Positions 8,978 through 17,993 of a stretch of 64,000 bases of DNA are shown here, in pieces. The position numbers and the translations under genes were made by a program. Origin of the DNA: Mycobacterium sp. NS-7484 (GTDB taxonomy: Bacteria; Actinomycetota; Actinomycetes; Mycobacteriales; Mycobacteriaceae); NCBI RefSeq assembly GCF_001953975.1, contig NZ_MBEJ01000131.1, positions 1 to 64,000 on the forward strand, read 5' to 3'. How positions within the stretch are numbered: the first letter of the stretch is position 1; the number at the start of each line of letters is the position of its first letter. The notes under the pieces are model-generated. The model searched no databases, was not told the origin of the DNA, and was given only the letters and a program-made list of their open reading frames with translations.

Positions 8978-10056
8978 CGACTTCCTCCCGGAATGCCGTT
9001 GCGGGGCCAGGGGAACTCGGCGCGCGGGCCGGCGTTGTCGGGCGGCTGTCCGGCGTTGGTGCCGCGGCGGAAGCCGAACGCGTAGTCGAGGAAGGGCTGC
9101 AGTGTCTGCGACGGCAGCAGGTTGCCGACGAATGCGTTGTAGTACCAGCCGTTGTTCACCGATTCACCCTGGGTGACTTGGTATTTCGCCAGACCGGACA
9201 GAGCCTTGGCGATGTTGTCCCGGTTCTTCTCCAGCATCGCAGTCACCGCGTTGAGTTGCTTCAGGGTGGGCGCCAGTTCTTCCTCGTTGTCGTGGACGAG
9301 CCCGTTGATCTGCTGAGCCAACGCCGAGGTGTTGGCCAGCAAGTTGACGATGGCGTACCGGCGCTGATCGAGCACCCCGGTCAACGCGTTCGCGTCCAGC
9401 AGCAGTGCGTTGACCTGCTCGCTGCGCTTGGAAAGGATGCCGGTCACGTCGGCGGCGCTCTTGAGCAGGTTTGCCAGGGAGTCGTTTCGGTCGTTCAGCA
9501 TTTCCGAGAGCCGGGTCAGGCCGTCGAACGTCGGCCCCAGCTGTGGCGCCATGCGATCGATGGTGTCCGACAACGTATCCAGCGATTGGGTAAGCGCCGC
9601 GGTGTCGGTTCCTTCGGTGTTGGTCGTGAAGTCACCGACCGCATTGGTCAACGAGTACGGCGACGACGTGCGGGTGACCGGGATCGTGTCCGAAGCACGC
9701 AGGGCTCCGGTGCCGGCCGGTTCCACGGTGAGCATCCGGGCGCCCAGCATGGTTCCGGTCCGGATGTGCGCGGTGGTTTCCGATCCCAGACGTACCGTGC
9801 TGTCGAGCGTGAAGGTCACCAACGCCTTGCCGCGGCTCAGGGTGACGTCGGTGACCATACCTTTGGTGACGCCGGAGACCTTGACGTCATTGCCCTCGGT
9901 GAGCCCGCCCGCCTCGGTGAACAAGGCGTGGTATTTGATCGAGGTGGCCCACGACCACAGCGCTTGCGGCTGCAACCCCACGGCGATGATCAGCGCGATC
10001 AGCACGATGCCGATGAGCCCGCTGCGGATGAGATGTGATCCACGGTATTTCAGCAT
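8974..10056 (-). CDS. mceC: Mce family protein MceC
   Basis: A protein of 360 residues from the ATG at 10056, which shares one base with the mceB stop. It has a transmembrane helix at about residues 11-30, an MCE domain (about 41-120, ALFTEAGGLTEGNDVKVSGVTKGMVTDVTL), a long coiled region with the motif LLxDANALTGVLDQRR, and a short tail (FPWPRNGIPGGSR). It is one of the six non-identical MCE subunits that assemble into the periplasmic lipid channel. The upstream in-frame extension to 10149 lies inside mceB and is not used. Confidence 0.92.
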   Translation of the reverse strand: MLKYRGSHLIRSGLIGIVLIALIIAVGLQPQALWSWATSIKYHALFTEAGGLTEGNDVKVSGVTKGMVTDVTLSRGKALVTFTLDSTVRLGSETTAHIRTGTMLGARMLTVEPAGTGALRASDTIPVTRTSSPYSLTNAVGDFTTNTEGTDTAALTQSLDTLSDTIDRMAPQLGPTFDGLTRLSEMLNDRNDSLANLLKSAADVTGILSKRSEQVNALLLDANALTGVLDQRRYAIVNLLANTSALAQQINGLVHDNEEELAPTLKQLNAVTAMLEKNRDNIAKALSGLAKYQVTQGESVNNGWYYNAFVGNLLPSQTLQPFLDYAFGFRRGTNAGQPPDNAGPRAEFPWPRNGIPGGSR

Positions 10057-11087
10057 CAGGGCTCTCCACAGCGTCCGGTGTTCTGCATGATCCACGGGAA
10101 GTACGCGGTGCGGCCCTGCAGATCGGTGACCCGGACGTTCATGCCGCACAGGTACTGGTTGATGAAGCTGCCGTAGGCGCCCAACCGCACGAGCTTGCGG
10201 TAGTTGGCCGGTGCCTTCTGCAGCGCGAGATCCAAATGCGCCATGTCGTCTTCGTTGGACAGCAGCGGCGCCAGGCGCGTGAGTTGGTCGACGGTGCCAG
10301 ACAGGGGCGGCCGGGCCTGGGTCATCAGATCCGTCAGGGATGCGGTGCCGTTGTCCAGGGCGGTGATGGCCTCTCCAATGGGATCGCGCTCCTGCGCCAG
10401 ACCGGTGACGAGCTGTTGAAGCTTTTCCACGGCGCCGGAAAAGCGGTCACCGTCCTTGGCCACCGTGGCCATCACGGTTTTCAGGTTATCGATCAGTTGC
10501 TGCACGGTCTGCCCGTTGTCGGCGAGCGCCTGGGTAAACGTGGTCGTATGGGACAACAGCGATTCCACGGTGCCACCCTGACCCTGGAGGATCTGGATCA
10601 GCGAGTTCGTCAGGGCGTTGACGTTCTGTGCGTTGAGCCCCTGGATGACGGGCTTGAGGCCGCCAAGCAACAGGTCGAGGTCCAATGCCGGCTCGGTGCG
10701 GGCCAGGGGGATCTGGGATCCCGCCGGCTGGATCTTCGTCGATCCGGGACTGTCGAGCAGCTCCAGATACCGGTTGCCGACCAGGTCGAGGTAGCGCACC
10801 GCCACCTTGGTGGCGGTGGTCAGCACCACCTCGCGGTCGGAGTCGAAGTGCACCAGCACCGTGTTGTCGGGTTGCAGCACAACGTCATTGACGGTGCCGA
10901 CGCGAATACCGGCCACCCGCACCGAATCGCCGGCCTTCAGGCTGGACGCGTCGGCGAACACGGCCGAGTAACCGTTCACCGCGCCGGTGCGGTACTGGCC
11001 CATGATCGCGAACAACGCCGCGGTCAACAACAGCATCACCACGCCGAACACGCCGAACTTGATCGCCGTCCCGTAGCTGCGCGTCAT
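10056..11087 (-). CDS. mceB: Mce family protein MceB
   Basis: A protein of 343 residues from the ATG at 11087, which overlaps the mceA stop by 4 bp. It has a transmembrane helix at about residues 9-29, an MCE domain (about 38-118, YSAVFADASSLKAGDSVRVAGIRVGTVNDVVL), then a helical region and the C-terminal block QYLCGMNVRVTDLQGR...NTGRCGEP with two cysteines that recur in MceB proteins. An upstream in-frame extension to 11270 lies inside mceA and is discarded. Confidence 0.92.
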   Translation of the reverse strand: MTRSYGTAIKFGVFGVVMLLLTAALFAIMGQYRTGAVNGYSAVFADASSLKAGDSVRVAGIRVGTVNDVVLQPDNTVLVHFDSDREVVLTTATKVAVRYLDLVGNRYLELLDSPGSTKIQPAGSQIPLARTEPALDLDLLLGGLKPVIQGLNAQNVNALTNSLIQILQGQGGTVESLLSHTTTFTQALADNGQTVQQLIDNLKTVMATVAKDGDRFSGAVEKLQQLVTGLAQERDPIGEAITALDNGTASLTDLMTQARPPLSGTVDQLTRLAPLLSNEDDMAHLDLALQKAPANYRKLVRLGAYGSFINQYLCGMNVRVTDLQGRTAYFPWIMQNTGRCGEP

Positions 11088-12271
11088 CCCGGTTGTCCTA
11101 TCTGGGGGGTGTTGCGCGGCGGACCGTCGAGCGGTCCGTACAGGGCTTGCTTGAGCGCGTCGGAGTTCAACAGAATCCCCTGATTTCCGTACTGTGCCGG
11201 GTCCGCGTCGATATCGGTGACCACGAACGGCGGCCGCTGTTGGAAGCCGACCTCGGGTAGGCCCTGGCACTGCGGGCCGCCCTTGGCCGCGACCTTCGGC
11301 AGGTTGCCCGGGTAGCGATAGCGCTCGGTGCCCAGCAGAAACGAGTCGAGCAACATGACGCCGGGCAGCGGCTGCGGGGGCCCCATGGCCAGCGGCTCCA
11401 TGCCTTTGAGCCCACAGGTGAGCGCCGGGTGGTACTGGTTGAGCAGGTTGGTGGTCGGCACCAGCAGGTTCATTGTCTGAGTCACCGCGTCGCCGTTGGT
11501 GGCCACCACCTCGGTGCCGATATCGGCCAGCCCAATTGCGCTGAGCAGCAAGGAATCCAGGTCGGCCTGGCGGTCGACGACGGTGTCACTGAGCTGCGTC
11601 GCATTGCGCATCGTGTCCGTCAGATCCGGTGCGGCGTCGGCATAGGCGCCGATCACCTGTGGCGCGACGGAGATCTCGTGTCGGAGCGTCGGCAGACTGG
11701 GCCCGATCTTGGCCAGCATGGCGTCGAGATCGACCATGGTCTGGCCGAGCTTGTCCCCTCGGCCGTCGAAGGCCTGGGCCATCGCGCCAAGGGTTTCGTT
11801 GAGCTTTTCCGGTTGGATCTGGGACAGCACCGACACCAGTTGCTCGAACACCGTGTTGATTTCGACGGTGGTGTGGCCGGCATCGAGAACCTGGCCGGCA
11901 TACATCGTTTCCGGCGACGGCTCCGGCGGCGGGACGAGCGCCACGAACTTGGCACCGAACACCGTACTGGAGGCGATCTCGACGCCCGTGTTGGCCGGAA
12001 TCAATTGGAGTGCATCGGGATTCATGGCCAGGCGAAGCGCGGCTTGCCCGTCGGGCAGGGTATCGATGGCGACGACCTTGCCCACCTGCGCACCGTGCAG
12101 TTTGACCTTGGCGTCGGGGTTCATCACCAGTCCCGCGCGCGGCGAGATCACCGTCACCGAGGCGGTGGGTGCGACGCCGCCGCGAAACAGCACGATGGCC
12201 CCGGTGATCAGCGCGGCGATCACCAGGAGCGTGGTCAGCCCGCTCAGAAGACGTTTAGCGTCACGCGACAT
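11084..12271 (-). CDS. mceA: Mce family protein MceA
   Basis: A protein of 395 residues. It has an N-terminal transmembrane helix (about 9-29), then an MCE domain with SPRAGLVMNPDAKVKLHGAQVGKVVAI and STVFGAKFVALVPP, the signature of MceA subunits. A long helical region precedes the C-terminal block LTCGLKGMEP and PQCQGLP. It follows yrbEB by 12 nt and has a Shine-Dalgarno GAAGG before the ATG. The sequence alone does not settle which numbered system (mce1-mce8) this is. Its steroid-catabolic neighbourhood suggests a sterol-like cargo. Confidence 0.93.
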   Translation of the reverse strand: MSRDAKRLLSGLTTLLVIAALITGAIVLFRGGVAPTASVTVISPRAGLVMNPDAKVKLHGAQVGKVVAIDTLPDGQAALRLAMNPDALQLIPANTGVEIASSTVFGAKFVALVPPPEPSPETMYAGQVLDAGHTTVEINTVFEQLVSVLSQIQPEKLNETLGAMAQAFDGRGDKLGQTMVDLDAMLAKIGPSLPTLRHEISVAPQVIGAYADAAPDLTDTMRNATQLSDTVVDRQADLDSLLLSAIGLADIGTEVVATNGDAVTQTMNLLVPTTNLLNQYHPALTCGLKGMEPLAMGPPQPLPGVMLLDSFLLGTERYRYPGNLPKVAAKGGPQCQGLPEVGFQQRPPFVVTDIDADPAQYGNQGILLNSDALKQALYGPLDGPPRNTPQIGQPG

Positions 12272-12283
12272 CGGTTGCCTTCG

Positions 12284-13144
12284 CTAGCCGGAAAGGTTGA
12301 AGTTGCCGTTGGACCCGTACACGGCCAGTGAGATCAGTAGCGTGATGGACACGACGACGATCAGCGACGTGCGCACCGCGTTGCCGACCGCCACGCCCAC
12401 GCCGGCCGGACCACCGGTGGCGAAGAACCCGTAGTAGGTGTGGACCAGCAGGATCGCCAACGCCATCAGCAGGGCCTGCAGGAACGACCACAGCAGGTCG
12501 ATCGGGTTGAGGAACGTGCTGAAGTAGTGACCGTAGAGCCCACCCGACTGTCCGAGCAGAACGACGGTGGTGAACTGCGACGCCAGGAAGGACAGGATCA
12601 CCGCGATCGAGTACAGCGGTGTGATGGCCAGCATGCCCGCGGCGATGCGCGTGCTCACCAGGTATTCGACCGAGCGGATGGCCATGGATTCCACCGCGTC
12701 GATCTCTTCGTTGATCCGCATCGCGCCGAGCTGGGCGGTGACGCCGGCGCCGAAGGTGGCGGCCAGGCCGATGCCCGCGACGATGGGCGCCGAGATGCGG
12801 ACGTTGATGAAGGCCGCCAGAAAGCCGGTGAGCGCTTCGATGCCGATGTTGCCCAGCGAGCTGTAGCCCTGGATCGCCAGCACCCCACCGGTGGCCAGGG
12901 TCAGGAACCCGACGATCACGACGGTTCCGCCGATCATCGCGAGCGTGCCTGCACCCATGCTGATTTCGGCGATCAGGCGGATGACTTCCTTGCGGTAGTG
13001 CGCGACCGCGTAGGGCATGCCGGCCAGGGCCCGACCGTAGAACAGGACGTGGTCCCCGATCCCGCCCACGACGTCGACGGGCCGCCGCACGGCCCGCGAC
13101 AGGCGCGGGTACGCCGACTGGAGTGCCGCCGCGGACGCCGTCAT
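12284..13144 (-). CDS. yrbEB: YrbE family ABC transporter permease B
   Basis: A protein of 286 residues from the ATG at 13144 (ATGA overlap with yrbEA). It is an MlaE-type permease with about five or six membrane segments. It contains the conserved cytoplasmic helix GAMRINEEIDAVESMAIRSVEYLVSTRIAAGML, where the EEIDA motif contacts the ATPase. It pairs with YrbEA to form the inner-membrane core of the Mce importer. The ATPase (MceG/Mkl) is normally encoded elsewhere and is not in this window. Confidence 0.93.
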   Translation of the reverse strand: MTASAAALQSAYPRLSRAVRRPVDVVGGIGDHVLFYGRALAGMPYAVAHYRKEVIRLIAEISMGAGTLAMIGGTVVIVGFLTLATGGVLAIQGYSSLGNIGIEALTGFLAAFINVRISAPIVAGIGLAATFGAGVTAQLGAMRINEEIDAVESMAIRSVEYLVSTRIAAGMLAITPLYSIAVILSFLASQFTTVVLLGQSGGLYGHYFSTFLNPIDLLWSFLQALLMALAILLVHTYYGFFATGGPAGVGVAVGNAVRTSLIVVVSITLLISLAVYGSNGNFNLSG

Positions 13145-13911
13145 CGGGTCGTCATCTGGATACCGATGGCGGTGACCACCACGTTGACCACGAACAGCGC
13201 CATGAACGCGTAGACGACGGTTTCGTTGACGGCGTTGCCCACTGCCTTGGCGCCGCCGCCGGAGACGGTCAGTCCGCGATAGCAGGCGACCAGTCCGGCG
13301 ATCAGGCCGAACAAGGCGGCCTTGACGCACGAGATGACGACCTCCGGAATGCCGGTGAGCAGGGTGATGCCCGCCGCGAACGCACCGGGGTTGACGTCTT
13401 GGACGAACACCGAGAACAGGTATCCCCCAAGGATTCCGATGATCACGACGACGCTGTTGAGCAGCAGAGCCACCAGACCGGAGGCCAACATCCGCGGAGT
13501 GACCAGCCGTTGCACCGGGTTGATGCCCAGCACCTCCATGGCGTCGATCTCTTCGCGCACCGTGCGCGAGCCCAGGTCGGCGCACATCGCCGTGGCGCCG
13601 GCACCGGCCACGATGAGCACGGTCACCATCGGCCCCACCTGGGTCACCGCGCCGAAGGCCGCGCCGGCCCCAGAGAGGTCTGCCGCCCCCAACTCCCGCA
13701 ACAGGATGTTCAAGGTGAACGACACCAGGACGGTGAACGGGATCGCCACCAGCAGCGTCGGCGCCATGGCCACCCGCGCCACGAACCAGGATTGGTCGAG
13801 GAATTCGCGCCACTGAAATGGCCCGCGCACCACGAACTTCACCGCGTCGACCGACATGGCGAACAACCCACCCACCCCCTCAAGTGGGACGGCGAGCTGT
13901 CGCTGTGGCAT
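13141..13911 (-). CDS. yrbEA: YrbE family ABC transporter permease A
   Basis: A protein of 256 residues, first gene of the mce operon. The ATG at 13911 is preceded by GGAGA at a good distance. The in-frame extension to 14034 lacks family similarity and was dropped. It is an MlaE-type permease with the coupling helix ADLGSRTVREEIDAMEVLGINPVQRLVTPRMLA and five predicted membrane helices. All eight genes from here to 4789 are on one strand, with gaps of at most 12 nt or overlaps, so they form one transcript. The promoter should lie in the 220-bp divergent region up to 14131. Confidence 0.92.
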   Translation of the reverse strand: MPQRQLAVPLEGVGGLFAMSVDAVKFVVRGPFQWREFLDQSWFVARVAMAPTLLVAIPFTVLVSFTLNILLRELGAADLSGAGAAFGAVTQVGPMVTVLIVAGAGATAMCADLGSRTVREEIDAMEVLGINPVQRLVTPRMLASGLVALLLNSVVVIIGILGGYLFSVFVQDVNPGAFAAGITLLTGIPEVVISCVKAALFGLIAGLVACYRGLTVSGGGAKAVGNAVNETVVYAFMALFVVNVVVTAIGIQMTTR

Positions 13912-14066
13912 AGGGATTCTCCGTTCTGCGCGGGGTCGGTCGAGGTTGGGTAAGACACCGGGTATGACGCGGACCACACGTCTGGGGAACAATCGCAGTC
14001 CGTCACCGGGCCTGCCATGGGCCGTCCCGCCCAACGGGAGATCGAAGCCGGGACCAGGGATCGGCG

Positions 14067-14089
14067 GTGTTCACCGGTCAGCGGAACAC
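14067..14089 (+). promoter_or_regulatory. Candidate operator, CCGGTCAGCGGAA motif copy 1
   Basis: GTGTTC and GAACAC form inverted 6-mers around the core CCGGTCAGCGGAA (14074-14086). The site lies in the divergent region between the mce operon (start 13911) and the HsaD-like gene (start 14131), about 42 nt before the latter. The 17-mer 14073-14089 recurs exactly, in reverse orientation, at 47852-47868. It is probably a binding site for a regulator of this island. The regulator is unknown. Confidence 0.5.
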
Positions 14090-14130
14090 GTCGTTGCCGA
14101 CTGCGCGCCGGCATGTGAAGGTGGACAGCG

Positions 14131-15006
14131 ATGACTCCGCGAGACGAAGGACAACCCGTGTCGAATTCTGCAGCTGCACTACGTGAGATCAACACCAGCG
14201 CAGGCAGTTTGCGGTACTACGACGTCGGCGACGGGCCGGTCGTGCTGTTCCTGCACGGATCGGGGCCCGGGGTGACGGGCTGGCGCAATTTCCGTGGCGT
14301 GCTGCCGACGTTCGCCGAACGCTTCCGGTGCCTGATCCTGGAGTTCCCCGGCTTCGGTGTGTCAGATGACTGGGGTGGGCATCCGATGGTCACCGCGCAG
14401 GGCACGGTGGTTCCGTTTCTCGACGCTCTCGGTGTCGAGCGAACCGACATCGTCGGCAACTCGATGGGCGGCGGCGTCGGCATCAACACCGCCATCACCG
14501 CCCCAGACCGCGTGGGCCGGCTCGTGACGATCGGCGGCATCGGTGCCACGATCTTCTCCCCCGGGCCCAGCGAGGGCATCCGCCTGCTGCAGGAGTTCAC
14601 CGAGGATCCGACCCGGCAGCGCCTCGTCGACTGGCTGCGTTCCATGGTCTACGACCAGTCACTGGTCACCGACGAGCTCATCGAAGAGCGCTGGACGCTG
14701 GCCACCGACCCGGAGACCTTGGCCGCCGCACGGCGGATGTACGGCAAGGCGGCCTTCACGGCAATGATGGCGGCGATGGCGGCTTCAGACCTGCCCATGC
14801 CCTGGGCACGGATGCACAAGGTGGCCGCGCCGACGCTGTTGACCTGGGGACGCGACGACCGCGTCAGTCCACTGGACATGTCGCTGATCCCGATGCGCAC
14901 CATTCCCAATGCCGAACTGCATGTGTTCCCCAACTGTGGGCACTGGGCGATGATCGAGGCGAAGGAGGCCTTCGAATCGGTGGTCACCGGGTTCTTGACC
15001 CGGTGA
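14131..15006 (+). CDS. HsaD/BphD-like meta-cleavage product C-C hydrolase
   Basis: An alpha/beta hydrolase of 291 residues. The oxyanion motif HGSGPG is at residues 42-47. The nucleophile S111 sits in GNSMGG, the acid is D243 in GRDDRVSP, and the catalytic H271 is in NCGHWAM. HGSGPG together with GNSMGG and GRDDRVSPLDM is the signature of meta-cleavage product hydrolases such as HsaD (4,9-DSHA hydrolase of steroid degradation) and BphD. This enzyme would split the ring-opened catechol made by the HsaC-like dioxygenase encoded at 23.7 kb. A GTG at 14158 is an alternative start preceded by GAAGG. It is transcribed divergently from the mce operon. Confidence 0.85.
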   Translation: MTPRDEGQPVSNSAAALREINTSAGSLRYYDVGDGPVVLFLHGSGPGVTGWRNFRGVLPTFAERFRCLILEFPGFGVSDDWGGHPMVTAQGTVVPFLDALGVERTDIVGNSMGGGVGINTAITAPDRVGRLVTIGGIGATIFSPGPSEGIRLLQEFTEDPTRQRLVDWLRSMVYDQSLVTDELIEERWTLATDPETLAAARRMYGKAAFTAMMAAMAASDLPMPWARMHKVAAPTLLTWGRDDRVSPLDMSLIPMRTIPNAELHVFPNCGHWAMIEAKEAFESVVTGFLTR

Positions 15007-15016
15007 GACAGCTGCC

Positions 15017-15862
15017 CTAGGGGCGCTTCAGAAACCGCAGCAGGTACGTGGGGAGGCCGTGCGTCGGCACCCGGCGCGGCCAGGCATCAGAGCGGAAGTA
15101 GGCGTCCGATCCACCGTCGACGAACACCACGCTGCCGCATAGAAAATCAGCGGCGTCGGAGAGCATGAAGACCATCCACTCGGCGAGATGGTCCGGGTTG
15201 CCGAAACCTCCGACAGGCACCGGGAACGACTGCACTGCCTTGGCTTCGCGCGGTGAGGCCAGTTGCTTTTCCAGTAGCGGCGTCATGATGGCGCCGGGGG
15301 CGATCGCGTTGAGCCTGATACCCGACCCCGCCCAGGACTTCGTGACGGCGGTACGCCGGACCCAACGGGAGACGGCGATCTTGGAGGCACCGTAAGCGAG
15401 CGACGGGGCGGCAGCGAAAAACCGCCGCAACACGCGGTTGGCCCGGTCCAGGTCATCGCGCAAGAGTGCCCGCACCGCAACGTTGGGCACCATCGGCATC
15501 GTGGTGCTCGAGTTGCTTCCGACGACGACCACTTTCGCGTTGCCGCTCGCGGCGAACGCCGGCTGCCAGGCCCGCAGTAGGTCGACGACCCCGAAGTAGT
15601 TGACCGAGAGGATCAGTTTGACGTTGTCACGTCCCGGCAATGGGCCGACGCCGGCCGCCAGGACTGCGCCGTCGAGCCGGCCGTCGGCCAACGCGAGCAC
15701 CGCCGCCGCGCCATCCGAACGACCCTGCGGTGTCGAAAGATCCGCGATCACGTCGGCCTCACGCAGGTCGACACCGATCACCCGATGTCCGTCGGCGATC
15801 AGTCGCTGCGCCGCCGCACGCCCCATGCCGGACGCGGAACCTGTCACCACATATGTGCCCAT
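15017..15862 (-). CDS. SDR family oxidoreductase (3-alpha-HSD/carbonyl reductase-like)
   Basis: An SDR of 281 residues. The cofactor motif is TGSASGMGRA near the N-terminus. A long insert VPNVAVRALLRDDLDRANRVLRRFF precedes YGASKIAVSRWVRR (catalytic Tyr and Lys), then LNAIAPGAIMTPLL and FVDGGSDAYFR. The insert and the layout recall 3-alpha-hydroxysteroid dehydrogenase/carbonyl reductase from Comamonas. The start at 15862 follows the neighbouring gene by 2 nt. It is the last gene of the seven-gene operon that begins with the BVMO at 21229, so a role in oxidising or reducing a hydroxyl or ketone on the polycyclic substrate is likely. Confidence 0.82.
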   Translation of the reverse strand: MGTYVVTGSASGMGRAAAQRLIADGHRVIGVDLREADVIADLSTPQGRSDGAAAVLALADGRLDGAVLAAGVGPLPGRDNVKLILSVNYFGVVDLLRAWQPAFAASGNAKVVVVGSNSSTTMPMVPNVAVRALLRDDLDRANRVLRRFFAAAPSLAYGASKIAVSRWVRRTAVTKSWAGSGIRLNAIAPGAIMTPLLEKQLASPREAKAVQSFPVPVGGFGNPDHLAEWMVFMLSDAADFLCGSVVFVDGGSDAYFRSDAWPRRVPTHGLPTYLLRFLKRP

Positions 15863-15864
15863 GG

Positions 15865-16638
15865 TCACCAATCTTGCCAGGGGATAATTGTGTTCAACGG
15901 TGTGTCGATGACGAGTTCGCCAGTCGCTGTCGGCGACGGGGTCTGAGCCAACCGCTCGGTGATCCGCTCGGAAACGCGAATGGGTTCTTCGTCGAGGTAG
16001 AGCAACCGAATGCGCAGACCACCGGGCGAATCCGCAGCCTCCAACGACCGCAACCCCAGGCCATTCCGCTGGTGGCGGTCCAGCGCAAATGTCCAGGCGC
16101 CGGCCACTCCATCGAGATCCAGCAAGGCGGGAATCGCGACCCGGTCCTCCCATTGGTGATGCTGGTGGGCAGCTTCGCCCAACGGTTCGGCGAAGCGGGT
16201 CATCGTCAGGTGCAGTCCGCGGTTGGGCCGATATGGGATGACGCCGGGCGAGACCAACGCGGAGGCGGCTGCATAACCCTTGACCGGGCGGAAGAACGCC
16301 AACACTGTGCGGCGCACCCCGGGGATCGCGGGACCACGGCCCCACTGGACGGAGTCGGCGCCCAATTGTTCCCATTCGCGCACCGATTCCTCGACTGGAG
16401 AACGAAACCAGTACATCGCGACGTAGTCGGTGTCGGCGTGGGCGGGCTCGGACATAGAGGCCGCACGGCACCTGACCGGACGGCTCCACCGGTCGCCCCA
16501 AGCGATTCCGGGTAGCGCGAGGTTTTCCGGGCGGTGGTCGAGTTGATGCCATTCGTTGTATCGGCGGTGGTCTTCAGCGTCGCCGCCTTCGAGTGAGACG
16601 AATGAAAAGAACACGAGTGGGCAGTCGGTGGCGGACAT
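15865..16638 (-). CDS. EthD/dimeric alpha-beta barrel-like protein, unknown function
   Basis: A protein of 257 residues. The N-terminus (VFFSFVSLEGGDAEDHRRYNEWHQLDHRPENLALPGIAWGDRW) has the YNEWHQLDH pattern of EthD/ABM-type dimeric alpha-beta barrel proteins. A second half contains YVAMYWFRSP and LTMTRFAEPL, consistent with a duplicated barrel. No catalytic role is established for such proteins in this context. It sits between an SDR and an NTF2-like gene in the BVMO operon, with gaps of 2 and 9 nt, so it is probably a pathway component such as a small-molecule binding or isomerising protein. Confidence 0.6.
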   Translation of the reverse strand: MSATDCPLVFFSFVSLEGGDAEDHRRYNEWHQLDHRPENLALPGIAWGDRWSRPVRCRAASMSEPAHADTDYVAMYWFRSPVEESVREWEQLGADSVQWGRGPAIPGVRRTVLAFFRPVKGYAAASALVSPGVIPYRPNRGLHLTMTRFAEPLGEAAHQHHQWEDRVAIPALLDLDGVAGAWTFALDRHQRNGLGLRSLEAADSPGGLRIRLLYLDEEPIRVSERITERLAQTPSPTATGELVIDTPLNTIIPWQDW

Positions 16639-16647
16639 GCGCGCCTC

Positions 16648-17139
16648 TCAGTCGCGTCCGGGCACGGGTTCCCCGGCCAGTCCGCGGTTCAACAGCGTAT
16701 GTGCGTACGGATCCCCGTTAAGCAATCGGCTGGTGCGGGTGGTGATCTGCCATCGCCCGTCAACGCGTTCCAGCGCAAAGTGGTTGGCGGTGGCGCGCCA
16801 CACCCGATAACCCGCATCGTCACGCACCAGCACCAGCGATTCGCACACTGCGACCGCAGTGTCGCCGTCGACCGTCACCACGGCCGGCCCCAGAAAGTGA
16901 CAACAGCCCTGGGCCACCAGGTTCTGATGGCTCGCCGAGCTGACCATCTCGTGTACGCCGCGCCGGCCGGTCATCTGCCAGTCCTCGACGTCGTAGGTGC
17001 CGTCGACGGACCACAGCGCAGCCGCGTTGTCGGCATTAGCGGCATCGACCGACGGGCCGTAGGAAGCCAAGAGTTTCGTGATGGCCAGCTCATCTTCGAG
17101 ACGCTGCAGGCGGGTGAGTATCTGCTGCTCGATGGTCAT
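16648..17139 (-). CDS. NTF2-like (SnoaL) family protein
   Basis: A protein of 163 residues with a SnoaL/NTF2 cone fold pattern: N-terminal helix EDELAITKLLASYGPSVDAANADNAAALWSVDGTYDVE, then the strand CCHFLGPAVVTVDGDTAVAVCESLVLVR and WRATANHFALERVDGRWQITTRTSRLLNG. Such proteins act as isomerases, dehydratases or scaffolds on cyclic terpenoid and polyketide substrates. Asp/His residues in the pocket are compatible with catalysis, but the reaction is unknown. It overlaps the upstream LLM gene by 4 bp (ATGA). Confidence 0.75.
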   Translation of the reverse strand: MTIEQQILTRLQRLEDELAITKLLASYGPSVDAANADNAAALWSVDGTYDVEDWQMTGRRGVHEMVSSASHQNLVAQGCCHFLGPAVVTVDGDTAVAVCESLVLVRDDAGYRVWRATANHFALERVDGRWQITTRTSRLLNGDPYAHTLLNRGLAGEPVPGRD

Positions 17140-17993
17140 AGGTGGCGCTCCTCTATCTCACGTAACCGGGCGAGTTGCTCGCAATAGTGATCCCCGTTGT
17201 CGGCCCGCACCGCGCAGGTGATCGCGGTGGCCCCGGCGTCACGCAGTGTTGTCAGCCGCTCTCGGGTGGCCTCCGGATCAGACCCGGGATCCACGGTAGC
17301 CGAGAGCACCACGTCGAAACCTGGTGGCGGCTCGACCTCGGCCAGCAACTCCCGTATCGATCCCGCGGGCAACCCGAACGGCATCCAACCATCGGCCAGT
17401 TCGACCGCCCGGTGCAACGACGCGGCGCTGCGCCCACCGACCCAGATCGGCACCCGATCTTGCTCGGCAGATGGCAGCACCGTCATGCCCTGGTAGTCGT
17501 AGAACGGCCCGTGATAGCTCGGGGTCGCAGTCGACAACGAGATGCGCAGTGCACGAAGTGCATCGTCAGCTCGTGCCGCCCGTTGTTCCCACGCAGCCCC
17601 GAGAAGATCGAATTCCTCTTTGAGAGAACCAATTCCGACACCGAGCACCAGGCGTCCGGCACTGACCCGGTCCAGGGTGCCGTAACGTTTGGCGATTTCC
17701 AGCGGGTGATGGTAGCCCAGCACCAACACCGAGGTGGCCAGGCGGATCCGTCGGGTCCGCGCCGCCAGGAATCCCAGGGTCGCCACCGGATCCCAGTAGA
17801 CCGCCCCGCGGACAGCCGCCTCCGCCGATGGCACCGCCACGTGCTCAGAGCAGGTCAGGTGATCAAATCCGAGATCATCCGCCGCTGAGGCGATCCGGGC
17901 CAGATCCTCGATTCCGGCCTCGGCCTCCCAGGGCGAGGCAATGCCCGGGACCTGCACCACAATCGGCGTCGACAGACCCAGCCGCACGGTCAA
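17136..17993 (-). CDS. LLM class F420-dependent oxidoreductase
   Basis: A protein of 285 residues with a luciferase-like TIM barrel. The markers are DLGFDHLTCSEHVAVP, AARTRRIRLATSVLVLGYHHPLEIAKRYGTLDRVSAGRLVLGVGIGSLKEEFDLLG and VPIWVGGRSAASLHRAVELADGWMP, all typical of mycobacterial F420-dependent LLM enzymes. It would perform hydride transfer on a ketone, alcohol or enone. It is coupled to both neighbours by ATGA overlaps. Confidence 0.85.
   Translation of the reverse strand: MTVRLGLSTPIVVQVPGIASPWEAEAGIEDLARIASAADDLGFDHLTCSEHVAVPSAEAAVRGAVYWDPVATLGFLAARTRRIRLATSVLVLGYHHPLEIAKRYGTLDRVSAGRLVLGVGIGSLKEEFDLLGAAWEQRAARADDALRALRISLSTATPSYHGPFYDYQGMTVLPSAEQDRVPIWVGGRSAASLHRAVELADGWMPFGLPAGSIRELLAEVEPPPGFDVVLSATVDPGSDPEATRERLTTLRDAGATAITCAVRADNGDHYCEQLARLREIEERHL

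Noticed and set aside
12284..13813. Long reading frame extending YrbEB upstream through yrbEA
   Set aside because: The upstream part is a shadow of yrbEA; MlaE-type length and the ATGA overlap place the start at 13144.
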